From positions 182,239-246,238 of the forward strand of contig MGDH01000011.1 in NCBI GenBank assembly GCA_001790855.1: a DNA stretch of 64,000 nt, written 5' to 3'. The notes below the pieces were generated by a model. It did not search any database and had not been told where the DNA came from. It was given only the letters and a program-made list of their open reading frames with translations. This stretch comes from Candidatus Schekmanbacteria bacterium RIFCSPLOWO2_02_FULL_38_14. Lineage in GTDB: Bacteria; Schekmanbacteria; GWA2-38-11. How positions within the stretch are numbered: position 1 is the stretch's first letter; each line of letters starts with the position of its first letter. The position numbers were made by a program, and so were the translations under genes. Positions 7,662-18,180 of this stretch are shown here, one piece after another.

Positions 7662-10481
7662 TTATCCTGTATTCCTCATCCCTGCAGCTATACCGTTGAT
7701 AGTTAACAGTATCATAGCAGTAATTTCTCTTTTATCTTTTACACTGATATTCTCTTTCCTTAACTTTGTTAAAAGGTTTACCTGAATATAACTTAAAGGG
7801 TCAACATAAGGATTTCTTAACTTTATAGAACGCTGCAGGAGCAGAGATTTATCTAAAAAATTCTTTTGGCCTGTAATTTTTAGAACCATCTCTTTTGTCA
7901 ACTCATATTCATTTTCAATTATATGGAATATAGGTTCTCTCATCTTCTTGTCTTTTAAAAGCCCTGCATACCTTATCGCAATCCTCATATCAGCTTTTCC
8001 AAGAGTCATCTCTATATTGTCTATTATTGCTTTAAAAAATTGCCATCTTGAATACATCTCCTTTAAGGTTTTAATATTTTCTCTTTGATTTTTAATATAG
8101 TATCTGTAAAATGCTGTACCAACTCCAAACCATCCAGGCAAAACATGCCTGTTTTGCATCCACGCAAAAACCCACGGTATGGCTCTTAAATCTCCAATCC
8201 TTTTTCCGGGTTTCCTCTTTGCAGGCCTTGAACCTATGTTCAGTTCCCCAATCTCTTTTATAGGTGTTGCAGTATAAAAGTATTCAATAAAATCCTTTTT
8301 ATTTATGAACTCTCTGTAGATTTTATATGATGTTTCTGATAATTCCTCCATAATCTCAGCCCATTCTTTTTGTCTTTTTAGAATCTCTTCAGATTCTTCC
8401 CTGCCCACTGTTGACAGAATAACTGCAGAAGTCACAGCCTCTAAGTTTCTCATTGCTATTTCCGGAAGCGAGTATTTAGATGATACAACTTCACCCTGCT
8501 CTGTTATCTTTATTTTCCCGTTAACAGTACCTTTGGGCTGAGCCAGAATCGCCTGGTTTGTTGGTCCACCGCCTCTTCCGACAGTTCCGCCTCTTCCGTG
8601 AAAAAGTTTCAGAGAAATGCCATTTTTCCGGGCAATCCTTGAAAGCTCAATCTGAGCCTTGTAAAGCTCCCAGTTAGAAGCCAGATAACCTCCGTCCTTG
8701 TTGCTGTCTGAGTATCCCAGCATTATCTCCTGTATCATCCCCCTTGCTTTTAAATGTTTTCTGTAACACTGGTTTTCAAAAAGAACAGACATAATCTCAG
8801 GAGATTTTTTCAAATCACGGATTGATTCAAACAAGGGTACAATATTGAGTTTGCTTATAACTTTTCCGTTTCCATTCCTTGTGTATAGCCCACTTGCTTT
8901 TGTCAGGTACAATACCTCAAGCACATTGCTTGCAGAACAAGTATTGCTGATAATATATGTGTCTATTGCCTTAGAAGATATCTCATCGAGCATTCTTTTA
9001 ATGTTTTTAAATGTGTTAATTATTTTTCTTGTCTGGTGGGAAAGACTGATTGAGTTAAATGGACTATTATCAAATGAGAGCCTTTTTATCTTATCTGTCA
9101 ACACACTGATTTTTTCATCTTCGTCAACTGTTATATAATCACTCTCAAACCAGTTTAAATTCTTTCCTATCTCAGCAATTGCTAAAGTATGCTGTTTTGA
9201 ATGCTCTCTGATATCAAGTTTGGCAAGATGAATGCCAAACAGCTCAACCTGTCTTATAAGTTTTGTCAACTCGCCAAAAGCAATCCTCTCGCCGCAATGT
9301 GAAATTATACTTTCTTTTATTAGATTAAGGTCATTTAAAAGCTCATTTTCGTCTCTGTAATAACATTCAATTCTTTTTCTGTTTTTGTCTGGAGTTCTAT
9401 TCCTGTTATATTCAATAGTGTTTCTTATTTTCTGAAGAATAAAAGCGAGCTTCCTTCTGTAAAGTTCACCACGGTTTCTCCTGATAACCATTTTTACAAA
9501 ATCCGGCATTTCTTTTTCATCAGCCTTTAATGACTTTAGCAGTTTTCTGCTTACGCCTGTAATCCTTGTTGAAATGCCCAGAGATTTAATCAGCAATTCA
9601 ACTGATACCCTGTATTTTTCAAGTATCATCTCTTTCTGCATTCTCAGTGCGGATTCCATAACATTATCATCAACAAGCGGATTTCCGTCCCGGTCACCAC
9701 CAATCCATGAACCAAAGCGAAGGAACGTTGGAATTTTGAAGTCATGCCCGCCAAAATTATTTTTGAATTCATAGTTTATTTCATCATAGAGTCTTGGCAG
9801 TGTATCAAAGAAAATATCATCAAAGTAAAAAAGCCCGTTTCTTATTTCATCAAACACTGTTGGTTTTTCATGCCTTATCTCATCGGTTTGCCATAAGGCT
9901 GTTATTTCCCCGTATATATCATCAATAATCCTGTCTTTTTCAATTTGAGGCAAATATTCTTTTTCCAGCGAACAGAGGAGAATGGACATTCTCTTATGCT
10001 TATTTAAAATTGTCCTCCTCATCGCCTCAGTAGGGTGGGCAGTAATTATGAGTTCCGTTGCTAGTTTTTTAAAAAGACTTTCTATCTTTTTTAATGTTAA
10101 GCCTTCTCTTCTCAGTATAGCGGCAACCTCTGCCACTGAACCGGGCTGCGGTTTCGGTTCATCCATAACAAGGTACGCTCTTCTTCTTCTGATTCTGTGG
10201 TTTTGCTCTGCAATGTTTACAAGCTGGAAATATATTGAGAATGCCTTTATTATTTTATTGCTGGTCTCATTATCCATTTTTTCAATTTTTTTTATAAGTG
10301 CTTTTTCAAGATTTGCAGAAAATTCCGAGCGCAGTTCTTTACAGAGGATTCTTACTGATTCTACTGAATTGAAAACTTCAATTCCTTCCTGTTCCTTCAG
10401 GATGTTGCCGAGCGCATTGCCGAGAAAATACACATCTTTTCTCAGAGGCTCGTCTTTTTGAAATCTGCTGTTTTTTTTCAT
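7662..10481 (-). CDS. ppc: Phosphoenolpyruvate carboxylase
   Basis: 939 residues, full length for bacterial-type PEP carboxylase, a cytosolic enzyme making oxaloacetate from PEP and bicarbonate. The catalytic histidine is in LIITAHPTEAMRR near 149. GYSDSNKDGGYLASNW lies near 587-602, and the glycine loop FHGRGGTVGRGGGPTNQA near 620-637. The C-terminus ends in MRNTG where the family usually has QNTG. It stands alone between intergenic AT-rich stretches. It would feed the TCA-type reactions that methylmalonyl-CoA mutase also joins. Confidence 0.97.
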   Translation of the reverse strand: MKKNSRFQKDEPLRKDVYFLGNALGNILKEQEGIEVFNSVESVRILCKELRSEFSANLEKALIKKIEKMDNETSNKIIKAFSIYFQLVNIAEQNHRIRRRRAYLVMDEPKPQPGSVAEVAAILRREGLTLKKIESLFKKLATELIITAHPTEAMRRTILNKHKRMSILLCSLEKEYLPQIEKDRIIDDIYGEITALWQTDEIRHEKPTVFDEIRNGLFYFDDIFFDTLPRLYDEINYEFKNNFGGHDFKIPTFLRFGSWIGGDRDGNPLVDDNVMESALRMQKEMILEKYRVSVELLIKSLGISTRITGVSRKLLKSLKADEKEMPDFVKMVIRRNRGELYRRKLAFILQKIRNTIEYNRNRTPDKNRKRIECYYRDENELLNDLNLIKESIISHCGERIAFGELTKLIRQVELFGIHLAKLDIREHSKQHTLAIAEIGKNLNWFESDYITVDEDEKISVLTDKIKRLSFDNSPFNSISLSHQTRKIINTFKNIKRMLDEISSKAIDTYIISNTCSASNVLEVLYLTKASGLYTRNGNGKVISKLNIVPLFESIRDLKKSPEIMSVLFENQCYRKHLKARGMIQEIMLGYSDSNKDGGYLASNWELYKAQIELSRIARKNGISLKLFHGRGGTVGRGGGPTNQAILAQPKGTVNGKIKITEQGEVVSSKYSLPEIAMRNLEAVTSAVILSTVGREESEEILKRQKEWAEIMEELSETSYKIYREFINKKDFIEYFYTATPIKEIGELNIGSRPAKRKPGKRIGDLRAIPWVFAWMQNRHVLPGWFGVGTAFYRYYIKNQRENIKTLKEMYSRWQFFKAIIDNIEMTLGKADMRIAIRYAGLLKDKKMREPIFHIIENEYELTKEMVLKITGQKNFLDKSLLLQRSIKLRNPYVDPLSYIQVNLLTKLRKENISVKDKREITAMILLTINGIAAGMRNTG

Positions 10482-10523
10482 TTGAAGAAAAACGAAACAA
10501 GAAAAGAATTTAATTTGAAATCT

Positions 10524-10832
10524 TTAATCTTCTTTTTTACCTGTATTCTTCTGTGAATCTGACGCATATGGGCACCCACCCGGAGGAGGACCCTGAAGAC
10601 TTGAAGAACCTGAAGATTTTGGAACAAAATTTACTTTTCCGTATCTCTTTAATTCGTTTACCATATCAGCAGTTGATTCATTCTTTTTTGTTGAAAAATT
10701 TGAAAGGACCCTTTTCATCCTCCTGCTGCCGCAACTGCTGCATTTACGGCTGAAAAATTTAAACTCATCCACCTTTTCAATAAATGTTGTTGTTCTACTG
10801 CATTTCCTGCACTGGTACTCGTAAACCGGCAT
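10524..10832 (-). CDS. FmdB-type zinc ribbon protein
   Basis: It begins MPVYEYQCRKC and carries a second CSSCG pair, the CxxC...CxxC zinc ribbon of the FmdB family, followed by a low-complexity Ser/Pro/Gly tail ending in Lys/Asp. The function of the family is not firmly known; a regulatory role was proposed for the namesake. I start it at the ATG at 10832, where the family's M-P-x-Y-E-Y opening sits, although an in-frame start at 10856 exists. It overlaps the end of the glycogen-debranching gene by 38 bases in another frame. A second FmdB protein is at 37389-37694. Confidence 0.8.
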   Translation of the reverse strand: MPVYEYQCRKCSRTTTFIEKVDEFKFFSRKCSSCGSRRMKRVLSNFSTKKNESTADMVNELKRYGKVNFVPKSSGSSSLQGPPPGGCPYASDSQKNTGKKED

Positions 10833-12837
10833 CTTTTTGCTCCGCAATTTTTTCAATTTCAGATATTTTCTTTCTTATTCTGAGCACTTCAGCTACAGAC
10901 CACGCCTGAGCCATACAGCCCTTTGGTGCATATGGCTCACTGCCATCAAAATATTCAGAAATAAATCCGATTCCGGTATCTTTGATATGCTCAGAAATAG
11001 GTTCTATCATCACTTTTACCCGGTTAACAGCTTCAAGAGAATTCTCCTTAACCTTCAGATACGCATCAATGAAAAACCCGAGCAGCCATGTCCAGTAATG
11101 AATCTGCTGCTGAGAACTGTCAAACCGTAAAAAGTCAGGCTTCTGAATAATCCCGCTATTTGTCACAGTTCTGGGAAAATCTTTTATTCCAAGCGGTGAA
11201 AAGAGTTTTGCATGAACAGCATTAACTATTCTGTTTTCTTTTTCTCTCGGGAGTATTGAAAAAGGCAGTGCAACTGCTATTATCTGGTTCGGTTTCAGAA
11301 AATTATCTGTTTTGTTCTTCCCTATTGAGTCGTACAGATAGCCCTCTTCTTCAAACCAGAATTTATTCAGGAATGACTCCTTTACTTTTTCAGATATTTC
11401 CTGATACTCATCTGCTGGCTTCCCAAGGGATTCTGCAATTTCAGCGGCAATCCTTAAAGAGTTGTACCACAGGGCTTGCACTTCAACTGTTTTGCTAAAT
11501 CTTTGAAACAAAGGAATCTCTTCATTTCTTGCATTAAACCATGTAAGCTTGTACCTGCTTTCTTTTGAGAATATCAGCCCGTCATCATCCATCAATATTC
11601 CAAAATCAAGACCTCTTTTATAGGATGAAATTATTTCTTCAATGGTCTGCCAGAGATATTTATTTATAAAATCTGAATCTCCGGTAGCCTTAAAATAATT
11701 ATAGCAAGCCACAATGAACCACAAAGATGCATCGATGCTGTTGTAATGTGGGGTTTCTCCCCATTCAGGAAAATTGTTTGGTATTAACCCGTCTTTTATG
11801 TTCTTGGCAAAAGTAAGAAGAATCAGTTTTGCGTCAGAAAAGCGGTTTGTAACAAGGCAAAGACCATTAAGGGCTATCATCACATCTCTTCCCCAATCGC
11901 TTAGCCAGTGATAGCCTGCAAGTATTGTTTTCCCATATTTTGGAAATACTTTCCTGCTATCGTTTATAGCCCTGTCAACAACAAAGCAGTCAGATGCTCT
12001 TACAAGGGTTGTCTGAATTTCATCAATTGCACCTGAGTTTTTTACGATTTTTTCAATCCTGGCAGATTCATCTTTTCTTGCCCTTTTCACATCAAAATCT
12101 TTTGGCACCTGCTTATCGCTTATAACAATTGAAATCTCTGCATCCCCTTTAACAGATGTTATGAAATAACCAATATTGTACAAATCCTCTATATAATCCA
12201 ATCCCCTTGCTCTCTCAACTTCATACTCAAAACTCTTGTACCAGTATCCTCCCGGAGTAAAACTTAAATCCTTCCCCTGCACATAAATTGCAGGAGTATC
12301 ATTGTAAGGCTCAATACTCACATTATAATCTTTGACTTCAAGGCCGGTATTAAATCCCTTGTTCTCTTTCATAAGCCAGTGAAAATCCCTGCATGCTATC
12401 AGAGGGGAAATTATGAAGCTGATTTTTCTGCTGGAATTGTATATTTGGTATGTAACAACAGTTGTATTTTCACCATTTATCATAAAAATCTCTTTCTCAA
12501 TAATTATATCTTCTATGGAATAAGTAAATTTCGGGAAAGGATCCTGTTTGAACCCCTGCATAAAAAGATATCCCTGAGGGTGAATTGTCTTGGGGTAACG
12601 GTTTGTGGATAAAAGGTAGGATATTCCCTTGATACCAACAACTTCTTCAAGCTTCGAAAGAAGAACCATCCTTCCGAGAGGAGGCCTTGTTGCTGCAACC
12701 AATAATCCGTGGTAGCGCCTGGTATTGCATCCAATAATAGTTGATGATGAATACCCTCCGATTCCGTTTGTTACAAGCCATTCCTTTCTTGATGCAATCT
12801 TTAAATTCCCTACCACATCCTTACCAAAGGAAATCAT
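10795..12837 (-). CDS. Glycogen debranching enzyme / amylo-alpha-1,6-glucosidase family
   Basis: About 680 residues. The N-terminal domain opens KEWLVTNGIGGYSSSTIIGC-NTRRYHGLL, diagnostic of the bacterial GDE N-terminal domain. The catalytic (alpha/alpha)6 barrel covers roughly 280-660, with YHWLSDWGRDVMIALNG and LIPNNFPEWGETPHYNSIDA. It hydrolyses alpha-1,6 branches of glycogen-like glucan in the cytosol. The ATG at 12837 is chosen because AGAGG lies seven bases upstream; the longer start at 12867 lacks a site. Enolase is 55 bases upstream on the same strand, so a joint carbohydrate transcript is possible. Confidence 0.9.
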   Translation of the reverse strand: MISFGKDVVGNLKIASRKEWLVTNGIGGYSSSTIIGCNTRRYHGLLVAATRPPLGRMVLLSKLEEVVGIKGISYLLSTNRYPKTIHPQGYLFMQGFKQDPFPKFTYSIEDIIIEKEIFMINGENTTVVTYQIYNSSRKISFIISPLIACRDFHWLMKENKGFNTGLEVKDYNVSIEPYNDTPAIYVQGKDLSFTPGGYWYKSFEYEVERARGLDYIEDLYNIGYFITSVKGDAEISIVISDKQVPKDFDVKRARKDESARIEKIVKNSGAIDEIQTTLVRASDCFVVDRAINDSRKVFPKYGKTILAGYHWLSDWGRDVMIALNGLCLVTNRFSDAKLILLTFAKNIKDGLIPNNFPEWGETPHYNSIDASLWFIVACYNYFKATGDSDFINKYLWQTIEEIISSYKRGLDFGILMDDDGLIFSKESRYKLTWFNARNEEIPLFQRFSKTVEVQALWYNSLRIAAEIAESLGKPADEYQEISEKVKESFLNKFWFEEEGYLYDSIGKNKTDNFLKPNQIIAVALPFSILPREKENRIVNAVHAKLFSPLGIKDFPRTVTNSGIIQKPDFLRFDSSQQQIHYWTWLLGFFIDAYLKVKENSLEAVNRVKVMIEPISEHIKDTGIGFISEYFDGSEPYAPKGCMAQAWSVAEVLRIRKKISEIEKIAEQKDAGLRVPVQEMQ

Positions 12838-12892
12838 ATGGCAACCTCTTTTTGTCATTAAGGGCAAAACTCTGAGTGTTTTTATCTTAAAT

Positions 12893-14200
<1,308 letters not shown>

Positions 14201-14252
14201 TTAATTATTACAAATATTTTAAATTTTAATCTCAATAAATCCTTAATTTTTT

Positions 14253-14280
14253 ATTATAGCATTTAAGAATTACGTGTCAA
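14253..14280 (-). promoter_or_regulatory. Sigma-70-type promoter for eno
   Basis: On the minus strand TTGACA, a 16-base spacer and TATAAT match the consensus at all twelve positions. It lies about 75 bases before the eno start codon and faces it. Strong constitutive expression of enolase would fit. Confidence 0.75.
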
Positions 14281-14339
14281 ATCACAAATTCTTTAATAAG
14301 AAATTGATTTTTGGATTATTCTTTGCTTAAAGAGTGAAT

Positions 14340-15080
14340 ATGGAAAGCTGGAAAGATAATATTTATTTTATTCTTGTTGAGCCTATCGAACCGGGAAACA
14401 TAGGTGCCTCTGCCCGCGCAATAAAGAATATGGGCTTTAAAAATCTCTGCCTTGTGAACCCTCCTTTTTTAATGACAAAAGAAGCAAAACTCTTTGCATA
14501 TAATGCCCTTGATATTCTGGAATCAGCAAAAATTCATAAATCACTTTCTGATGCAATCAGCGATAAATCAATTATTTTAGGAACAACAAGAAGGCTTGGT
14601 AAAGCCCGCGGGATAATTTTTCCTGTTAACGAAGGAATAAATAAAATATTTGATGTTATAAACAATAACAAGGTTGCAATTCTTTTTGGGAGAGAGAACA
14701 AGGGACTCTTAAATGAAGAAATAGATGAATGTGGGTTTCTGTTAACAATTCCAACCAGTAAAGAACACCGCTCATTAAATCTCTCACAGGCAGTCCTGCT
14801 TGTTGCCTATGAACTCTCAAAGGCAGGAGACACAGACAAGAACGAAGGCTGTACACACGACAAACTCCTTGTTAACCACAAAAAACTTGATTTTCTTCTT
14901 GATAGAATATCACGCACCCTTGACCTTCTTGGATATATTCCAAAAGGTGATGACAATTTAAAAGAGAGGATTATGTGGAATTTAAAACATTTCATCGGAA
15001 GAGCCGGCATTGCCGAGTGGGAACTGAATATGCTTCACGGAATATGTACGCAGATTGAGAAGAAGGTAAAAGGAGAATAA
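14340..15080 (+). CDS. trmJ: TrmJ-like SPOUT RNA methyltransferase
   Basis: About 246 residues. The SPOUT knot motifs are EPGNIGASARAIKNMGF near the N-terminus, ILFGRENKGL in the middle and SLNLSQAVLLVAYE, followed by a C-terminal extension typical of TrmJ/TrmH family 1. The likely reaction is 2'-O-methylation of tRNA position 32 with SAM; the exact target is inference. The ATG at 14340 has AAAGAG five bases upstream; a GTG two codons earlier is possible. It is divergent from eno and convergent with proS, 13 bases apart. Confidence 0.88.
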   Translation: MESWKDNIYFILVEPIEPGNIGASARAIKNMGFKNLCLVNPPFLMTKEAKLFAYNALDILESAKIHKSLSDAISDKSIILGTTRRLGKARGIIFPVNEGINKIFDVINNNKVAILFGRENKGLLNEEIDECGFLLTIPTSKEHRSLNLSQAVLLVAYELSKAGDTDKNEGCTHDKLLVNHKKLDFLLDRISRTLDLLGYIPKGDDNLKERIMWNLKHFIGRAGIAEWELNMLHGICTQIEKKVKGE

Positions 15081-15093
15081 TTGACAATCCACT

Positions 15094-16866
15094 TTAAGTA
15101 GAAATTATCTTCAACACCTCCTGAAGAATATTATCCTTGCTTATTTTCCTAACCTCTTTGCTTCTCCTGTCCCTGATTTCCAGTTTTCCTTCTTTTAAAA
15201 CCTTCTCACCTACGGTAACCCTGATAGGAATACCTATGAGGTCAGAATCCTTAAACTTCACACCAGGCCTGTCATCTCTGTCATCAATAAGGACATCCAC
15301 CCCTTTTTCTAAAAACTCATTATAAATCTTCTCAGAAACCTCAACTGTTTCCTTGTGGTTCATATTAAGAGGCAGGATTATAACCTTAAACGGCGCTATC
15401 GGAAGGGGCCAGATGATCCCATCAGTATCGTGGTTCTGCTCAATTGCAGCAGCCATTGTCCTGCTCACTCCTATGCCGTAACAGCCCATTATCATCAAAC
15501 ACTCTTTTCCCTCTGAATCAAGAAATATAGCTTTTAAGCTCTCGCTGTACTTTGTTCCAAGCTTAAAAATATGCCCTACCTCTATCCCTCTGGTAAAAAT
15601 TAATTTTCCATGACACCTCGGACAGGGATCATTCTCTCTTGTATTCCTTAAATCATAAAATGTATCTATATTAAAATCCCTGCCAAGATTTACATTTATA
15701 TAATGCTTATCAGGGGAATTTGCACCGGTAACAAAATTCGCCATCCCTTTTACAGACCTGTCAGCTATAATCCTAATCCCTGAAAGCCCTACAGGACCAG
15801 CAAATCCCTTGGGAGATTTTGTTGCCTTCTTAACCATTTCATCACTTGCAAGATTTATCTCTTTGCAGTTTAATATTTTCTTAAGCTTGAAGTCATTAAC
15901 CTCGCAATCCCCTTTTACAAGAACAGCAACAGGCTTACTATCAGCAACATAGATTAATGTTTTCACCAGATTACTTTTTTCACATTTCAAAAACCCTGCA
16001 ACCTCTTCAACTGACTTAAGTCCCGGTGTCTCCACAATTTTAAGAGTTTCGAGTTTCAAGTTTCGAGTTTCAAGTTTCTCATCCTCAGTACTCTTTACTC
16101 CTGATTCCTCACTTTTGCCTTTTGCCTTTTGCCTTTTGCCTTCTTCTTCACCAACTTCCGCCCTTTCAATATTTGCCGCATAACTGCATTTATCACAGCT
16201 TGCAATTATTTCTTCACCTGTATCTGCAAGTACCATGAACTCGTGTGAAAAAGAACCTCCAATAGTCCCTGTCTCCGCCTCAACAGCCCTGAACCTCAAG
16301 CCACACCTTTCAAAAATTCTTGAATATGCCTCGTGCATCTTCCTGTAAGTTTTTTCAGCCCCCTCATTATCCGCATCAAAGCTGTAGGCATCCTTCATTG
16401 AAAATTCTCTCGCTCGCATAACCCCAAACCTTGGTCTTATCTCATCCCTGAACTTTGTCTGAATCTGGTAGAGATTTAAAGGAAGCTGTCTGTAGGATTT
16501 GACCTCTTTCCTTACAAGGTCTGTAATAACCTCTTCATGTGTAGGACCAAAACAAAAATCCCTGTTGTTCCTGTCCTTTATACGCAGAAGCTCTTTTCCG
16601 TACTGTTCCCACCTTCCGCTTTCCTGCCACAGTTCAGCAGGCTGAATCGCAGGCATTAAAAGCTCTATTGCCCCTGCCCTGTTCATCTCCTCCCTGACGA
16701 TATTCTCTATCTTCTTTATAACTCTGTAACCAAGTGGCAGAAAATTATATATCCCTGATGACAATTTTCTTATCATTCCGGCTCTGAGCATAAGCTTGTG
16801 ACTTACAACCTCTGCTTCTGTCGGTTCTTCTTTTAAAGTAGGTATTAAATATTTACTCCAGCGCAA
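15094..16866 (-). CDS. proS: Prolyl-tRNA synthetase (bacterial type with editing domain)
   Basis: About 590 residues. Class II motifs ([21 protein letters not shown], split here as motif 2, and [17 protein letters not shown] as motif 3) flank an inserted YbaK-like editing domain, and an anticodon-binding domain closes the protein. It charges tRNA-Pro. The TTG at 16866 is preferred because AAGGAG lies six bases upstream and the family's [12 protein letters not shown] opening follows. The ATG at 16899 has no site. Just before the editing domain about 32 residues rich in Lys, Glu and Thr are encoded by tandem low-complexity repeats (16045-16140), foreign to the family. Confidence 0.95.
   Translation of the reverse strand: MRWSKYLIPTLKEEPTEAEVVSHKLMLRAGMIRKLSSGIYNFLPLGYRVIKKIENIVREEMNRAGAIELLMPAIQPAELWQESGRWEQYGKELLRIKDRNNRDFCFGPTHEEVITDLVRKEVKSYRQLPLNLYQIQTKFRDEIRPRFGVMRAREFSMKDAYSFDADNEGAEKTYRKMHEAYSRIFERCGLRFRAVEAETGTIGGSFSHEFMVLADTGEEIIASCDKCSYAANIERAEVGEEEGKRQKAKGKSEESGVKSTEDEKLETRNLKLETLKIVETPGLKSVEEVAGFLKCEKSNLVKTLIYVADSKPVAVLVKGDCEVNDFKLKKILNCKEINLASDEMVKKATKSPKGFAGPVGLSGIRIIADRSVKGMANFVTGANSPDKHYINVNLGRDFNIDTFYDLRNTRENDPCPRCHGKLIFTRGIEVGHIFKLGTKYSESLKAIFLDSEGKECLMIMGCYGIGVSRTMAAAIEQNHDTDGIIWPLPIAPFKVIILPLNMNHKETVEVSEKIYNEFLEKGVDVLIDDRDDRPGVKFKDSDLIGIPIRVTVGEKVLKEGKLEIRDRRSKEVRKISKDNILQEVLKIIST
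16045..16140. repeat. Low-complexity tandem repeats inside the proS reading frame
   Basis: Two repeat types stand side by side: alternating GAGTTTCRAGTTTC units at 16045-16078 and four exact copies of TTTTGCC at 16113-16140, joined by sequence of the same style. The 96 bases keep the proS frame and code for a Lys/Glu-rich linker between the catalytic core and the editing domain. Such sequence otherwise looks like intergenic filler. Confidence 0.75.
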
Positions 16867-16911
16867 TTTATTCTCCTTACAATTACTCCATAGCTTCAAA
16901 GGAAATCCTAA

Positions 16912-17337
16912 TCAACTTGTCTGTTCAACAATCTCAAGCTTAAAGGGAATATAGCTTTGTATTGCTTTAAAATCTTTCCCATTCTTTGTAAACAATATTG
17001 CTCCAATTTTCCATGCGGATATGGCAATAAATACATCATTAGTCAACGAAGCAGATTTCTTCACATCATAACCCATTTTTCTTTTGAGAGTATTCAAGAT
17101 GTTTCCAGCAGTTATATAATCCTGAAGAGGATGGAGAACAATTCTATTACTCTTCTCGCTGATATACCTTAATTTTTCTATAATTTTTCTTTCCTCATCT
17201 CTTTTACATCCAGCAAGAAGCTCTGTGATTATAATTGGAGCAAGATATTTAAAATATCCATCTCTTAAAAATATTTCCTCATGAGTTCCTTTATTGAAAT
17301 AGTCAATATAAATATCCGTATCTACGATAACCTTCAA
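16912..17337 (-). CDS. PIN-domain toxin, VapC type
   Basis: 141 residues with the PIN layout: an opening VIVDTDIYIDYF with Asp6 and Asp8, Glu39 in ITELLAG, Asp101 in LTNDVFIAISAW and Asp122 in FTKNGKDF. These acidic residues bind the metal for RNA cleavage. The upstream gene overlaps by four bases and looks like a short antitoxin, so this is a VapBC-type pair. It lies 45 bases upstream of proS, an ordinary chromosomal site. The target RNA is unknown. Confidence 0.85.
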   Translation of the reverse strand: MKVIVDTDIYIDYFNKGTHEEIFLRDGYFKYLAPIIITELLAGCKRDEERKIIEKLRYISEKSNRIVLHPLQDYITAGNILNTLKRKMGYDVKKSASLTNDVFIAISAWKIGAILFTKNGKDFKAIQSYIPFKLEIVEQTS

Positions 17338-17522
17338 CTATATACCTTCTCAATTTTAGTTTTTCCTTTTGATTTTTTAAGAAGCTTGTTTATCTTAGCT
17401 TCCTCAGCTAAATATTTTAGCGCATAAATTATTACCTCTGTATCTGTGTTTTTTCCAACATACTTTTTTGCTTCTTCAATTAAACCCTGCTCAAGAATTA
17501 TATGTTTATGTTTTAAGGGCAT
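17334..17522 (-). CDS. Antitoxin, VapB-like
   Basis: About 62 residues, Lys-rich. LIEEAKKYVGKNTDTEVIIY resembles the ribbon-helix-helix type of small antitoxins that use one helix to repress their own operon and a basic tail (KKSKGKTKIEKVYS) to block the toxin. The ATG at 17522 is used because GGAGGTGG ends six bases upstream; the ATG at 17537 overlaps that site. Its stop overlaps the PIN toxin start by four bases. The family assignment rests on size and context more than on clear motifs. Confidence 0.7.
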   Translation of the reverse strand: MPLKHKHIILEQGLIEEAKKYVGKNTDTEVIIYALKYLAEEAKINKLLKKSKGKTKIEKVYS

Positions 17523-17597
17523 TTCTACCACCTCCATTTTATGTTCATGTATTATTATATTATGTTCATCAATTTGTCAAAGAAAAATATTTCAGTA

Positions 17598-17704
17598 TGC
17601 TAAAAAAATCATCAAATTCTGTAAAAGTAAAATTTTTTGATGCACATATCCCTCTTGATGTACTACCATACACAAAAGAAGAATTAGAAGAAATGAAAAA
17701 ATAA
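17598..17704 (+). pseudogene. Fragment resembling the C-terminus of a small nucleotidyltransferase
   Basis: The last ~35 codons of this frame (VKFFDAHIPLDVLPYTKEELE then MKK and stop) resemble the C-terminal end of MNT-type minimal nucleotidyltransferases, which often read D-V-x-x-Y-T-x-E-E-F-E. The catalytic part is absent; upstream is the VapB promoter region of the opposite strand. It is probably a remnant of a former HEPN/MNT-type gene. The evidence is a weak resemblance only. Confidence 0.3.
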
Positions 17705-17720
17705 GGAGAAATCTCAGGTC

Positions 17721-18047
17721 TTGAAAGAATATGGAGTCCTCTGGCAGGATATTGACTGGCAATTTAGAGGTGAAAAAGGAATTGGAATGAAAATCTCAGG
17801 AGATGACAGCAATCTGGTCAATATAAAAAGTGCTGTAATTTCTCTGCTTAAAAGTTATCTTGATTGTATTGCAAAGAAAAAAGATATGAAATTTACTGAA
17901 GATGATGAGAAAAATATGTTCTCTTTCCGTTTCAGGCTCTCTGAATTTATCCTTGTAAAAGACTCGAGCACAAAAATCTGCTTTGAAAAAGGAGTTCCTC
18001 TTGAAACTCTGTCACCAATGATTTTGCCGCCTGTGGTAAGATTTTGA
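17721..18047 (+). CDS. Hypothetical protein, 108 aa
   Basis: A soluble protein of mixed helix and strand character starting from a TTG at 17721, or about 86 residues from the ATG at 17787, which has AAGGA before it. No motif or family is recognised. It starts 16 bases after the nucleotidyltransferase-like fragment and could be a further piece of a decayed locus beside the VapBC pair. The following 133 bases up to 18180 hold no gene I can support. Confidence 0.4.
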   Translation: MKEYGVLWQDIDWQFRGEKGIGMKISGDDSNLVNIKSAVISLLKSYLDCIAKKKDMKFTEDDEKNMFSFRFRLSEFILVKDSSTKICFEKGVPLETLSPMILPPVVRF

Positions 18048-18180
18048 TTCCATTTCTTCTAACCCTCTTTCCTTGGGGGGAGAATAAATTGCTCATTTCC
18101 TTCTTCTGCCTCAATGGCTGAAAGATCTAAGGTAATTGGTAAATTATTTTTTTGTCCTGTCTGTTACAAAACTCTCAGAT

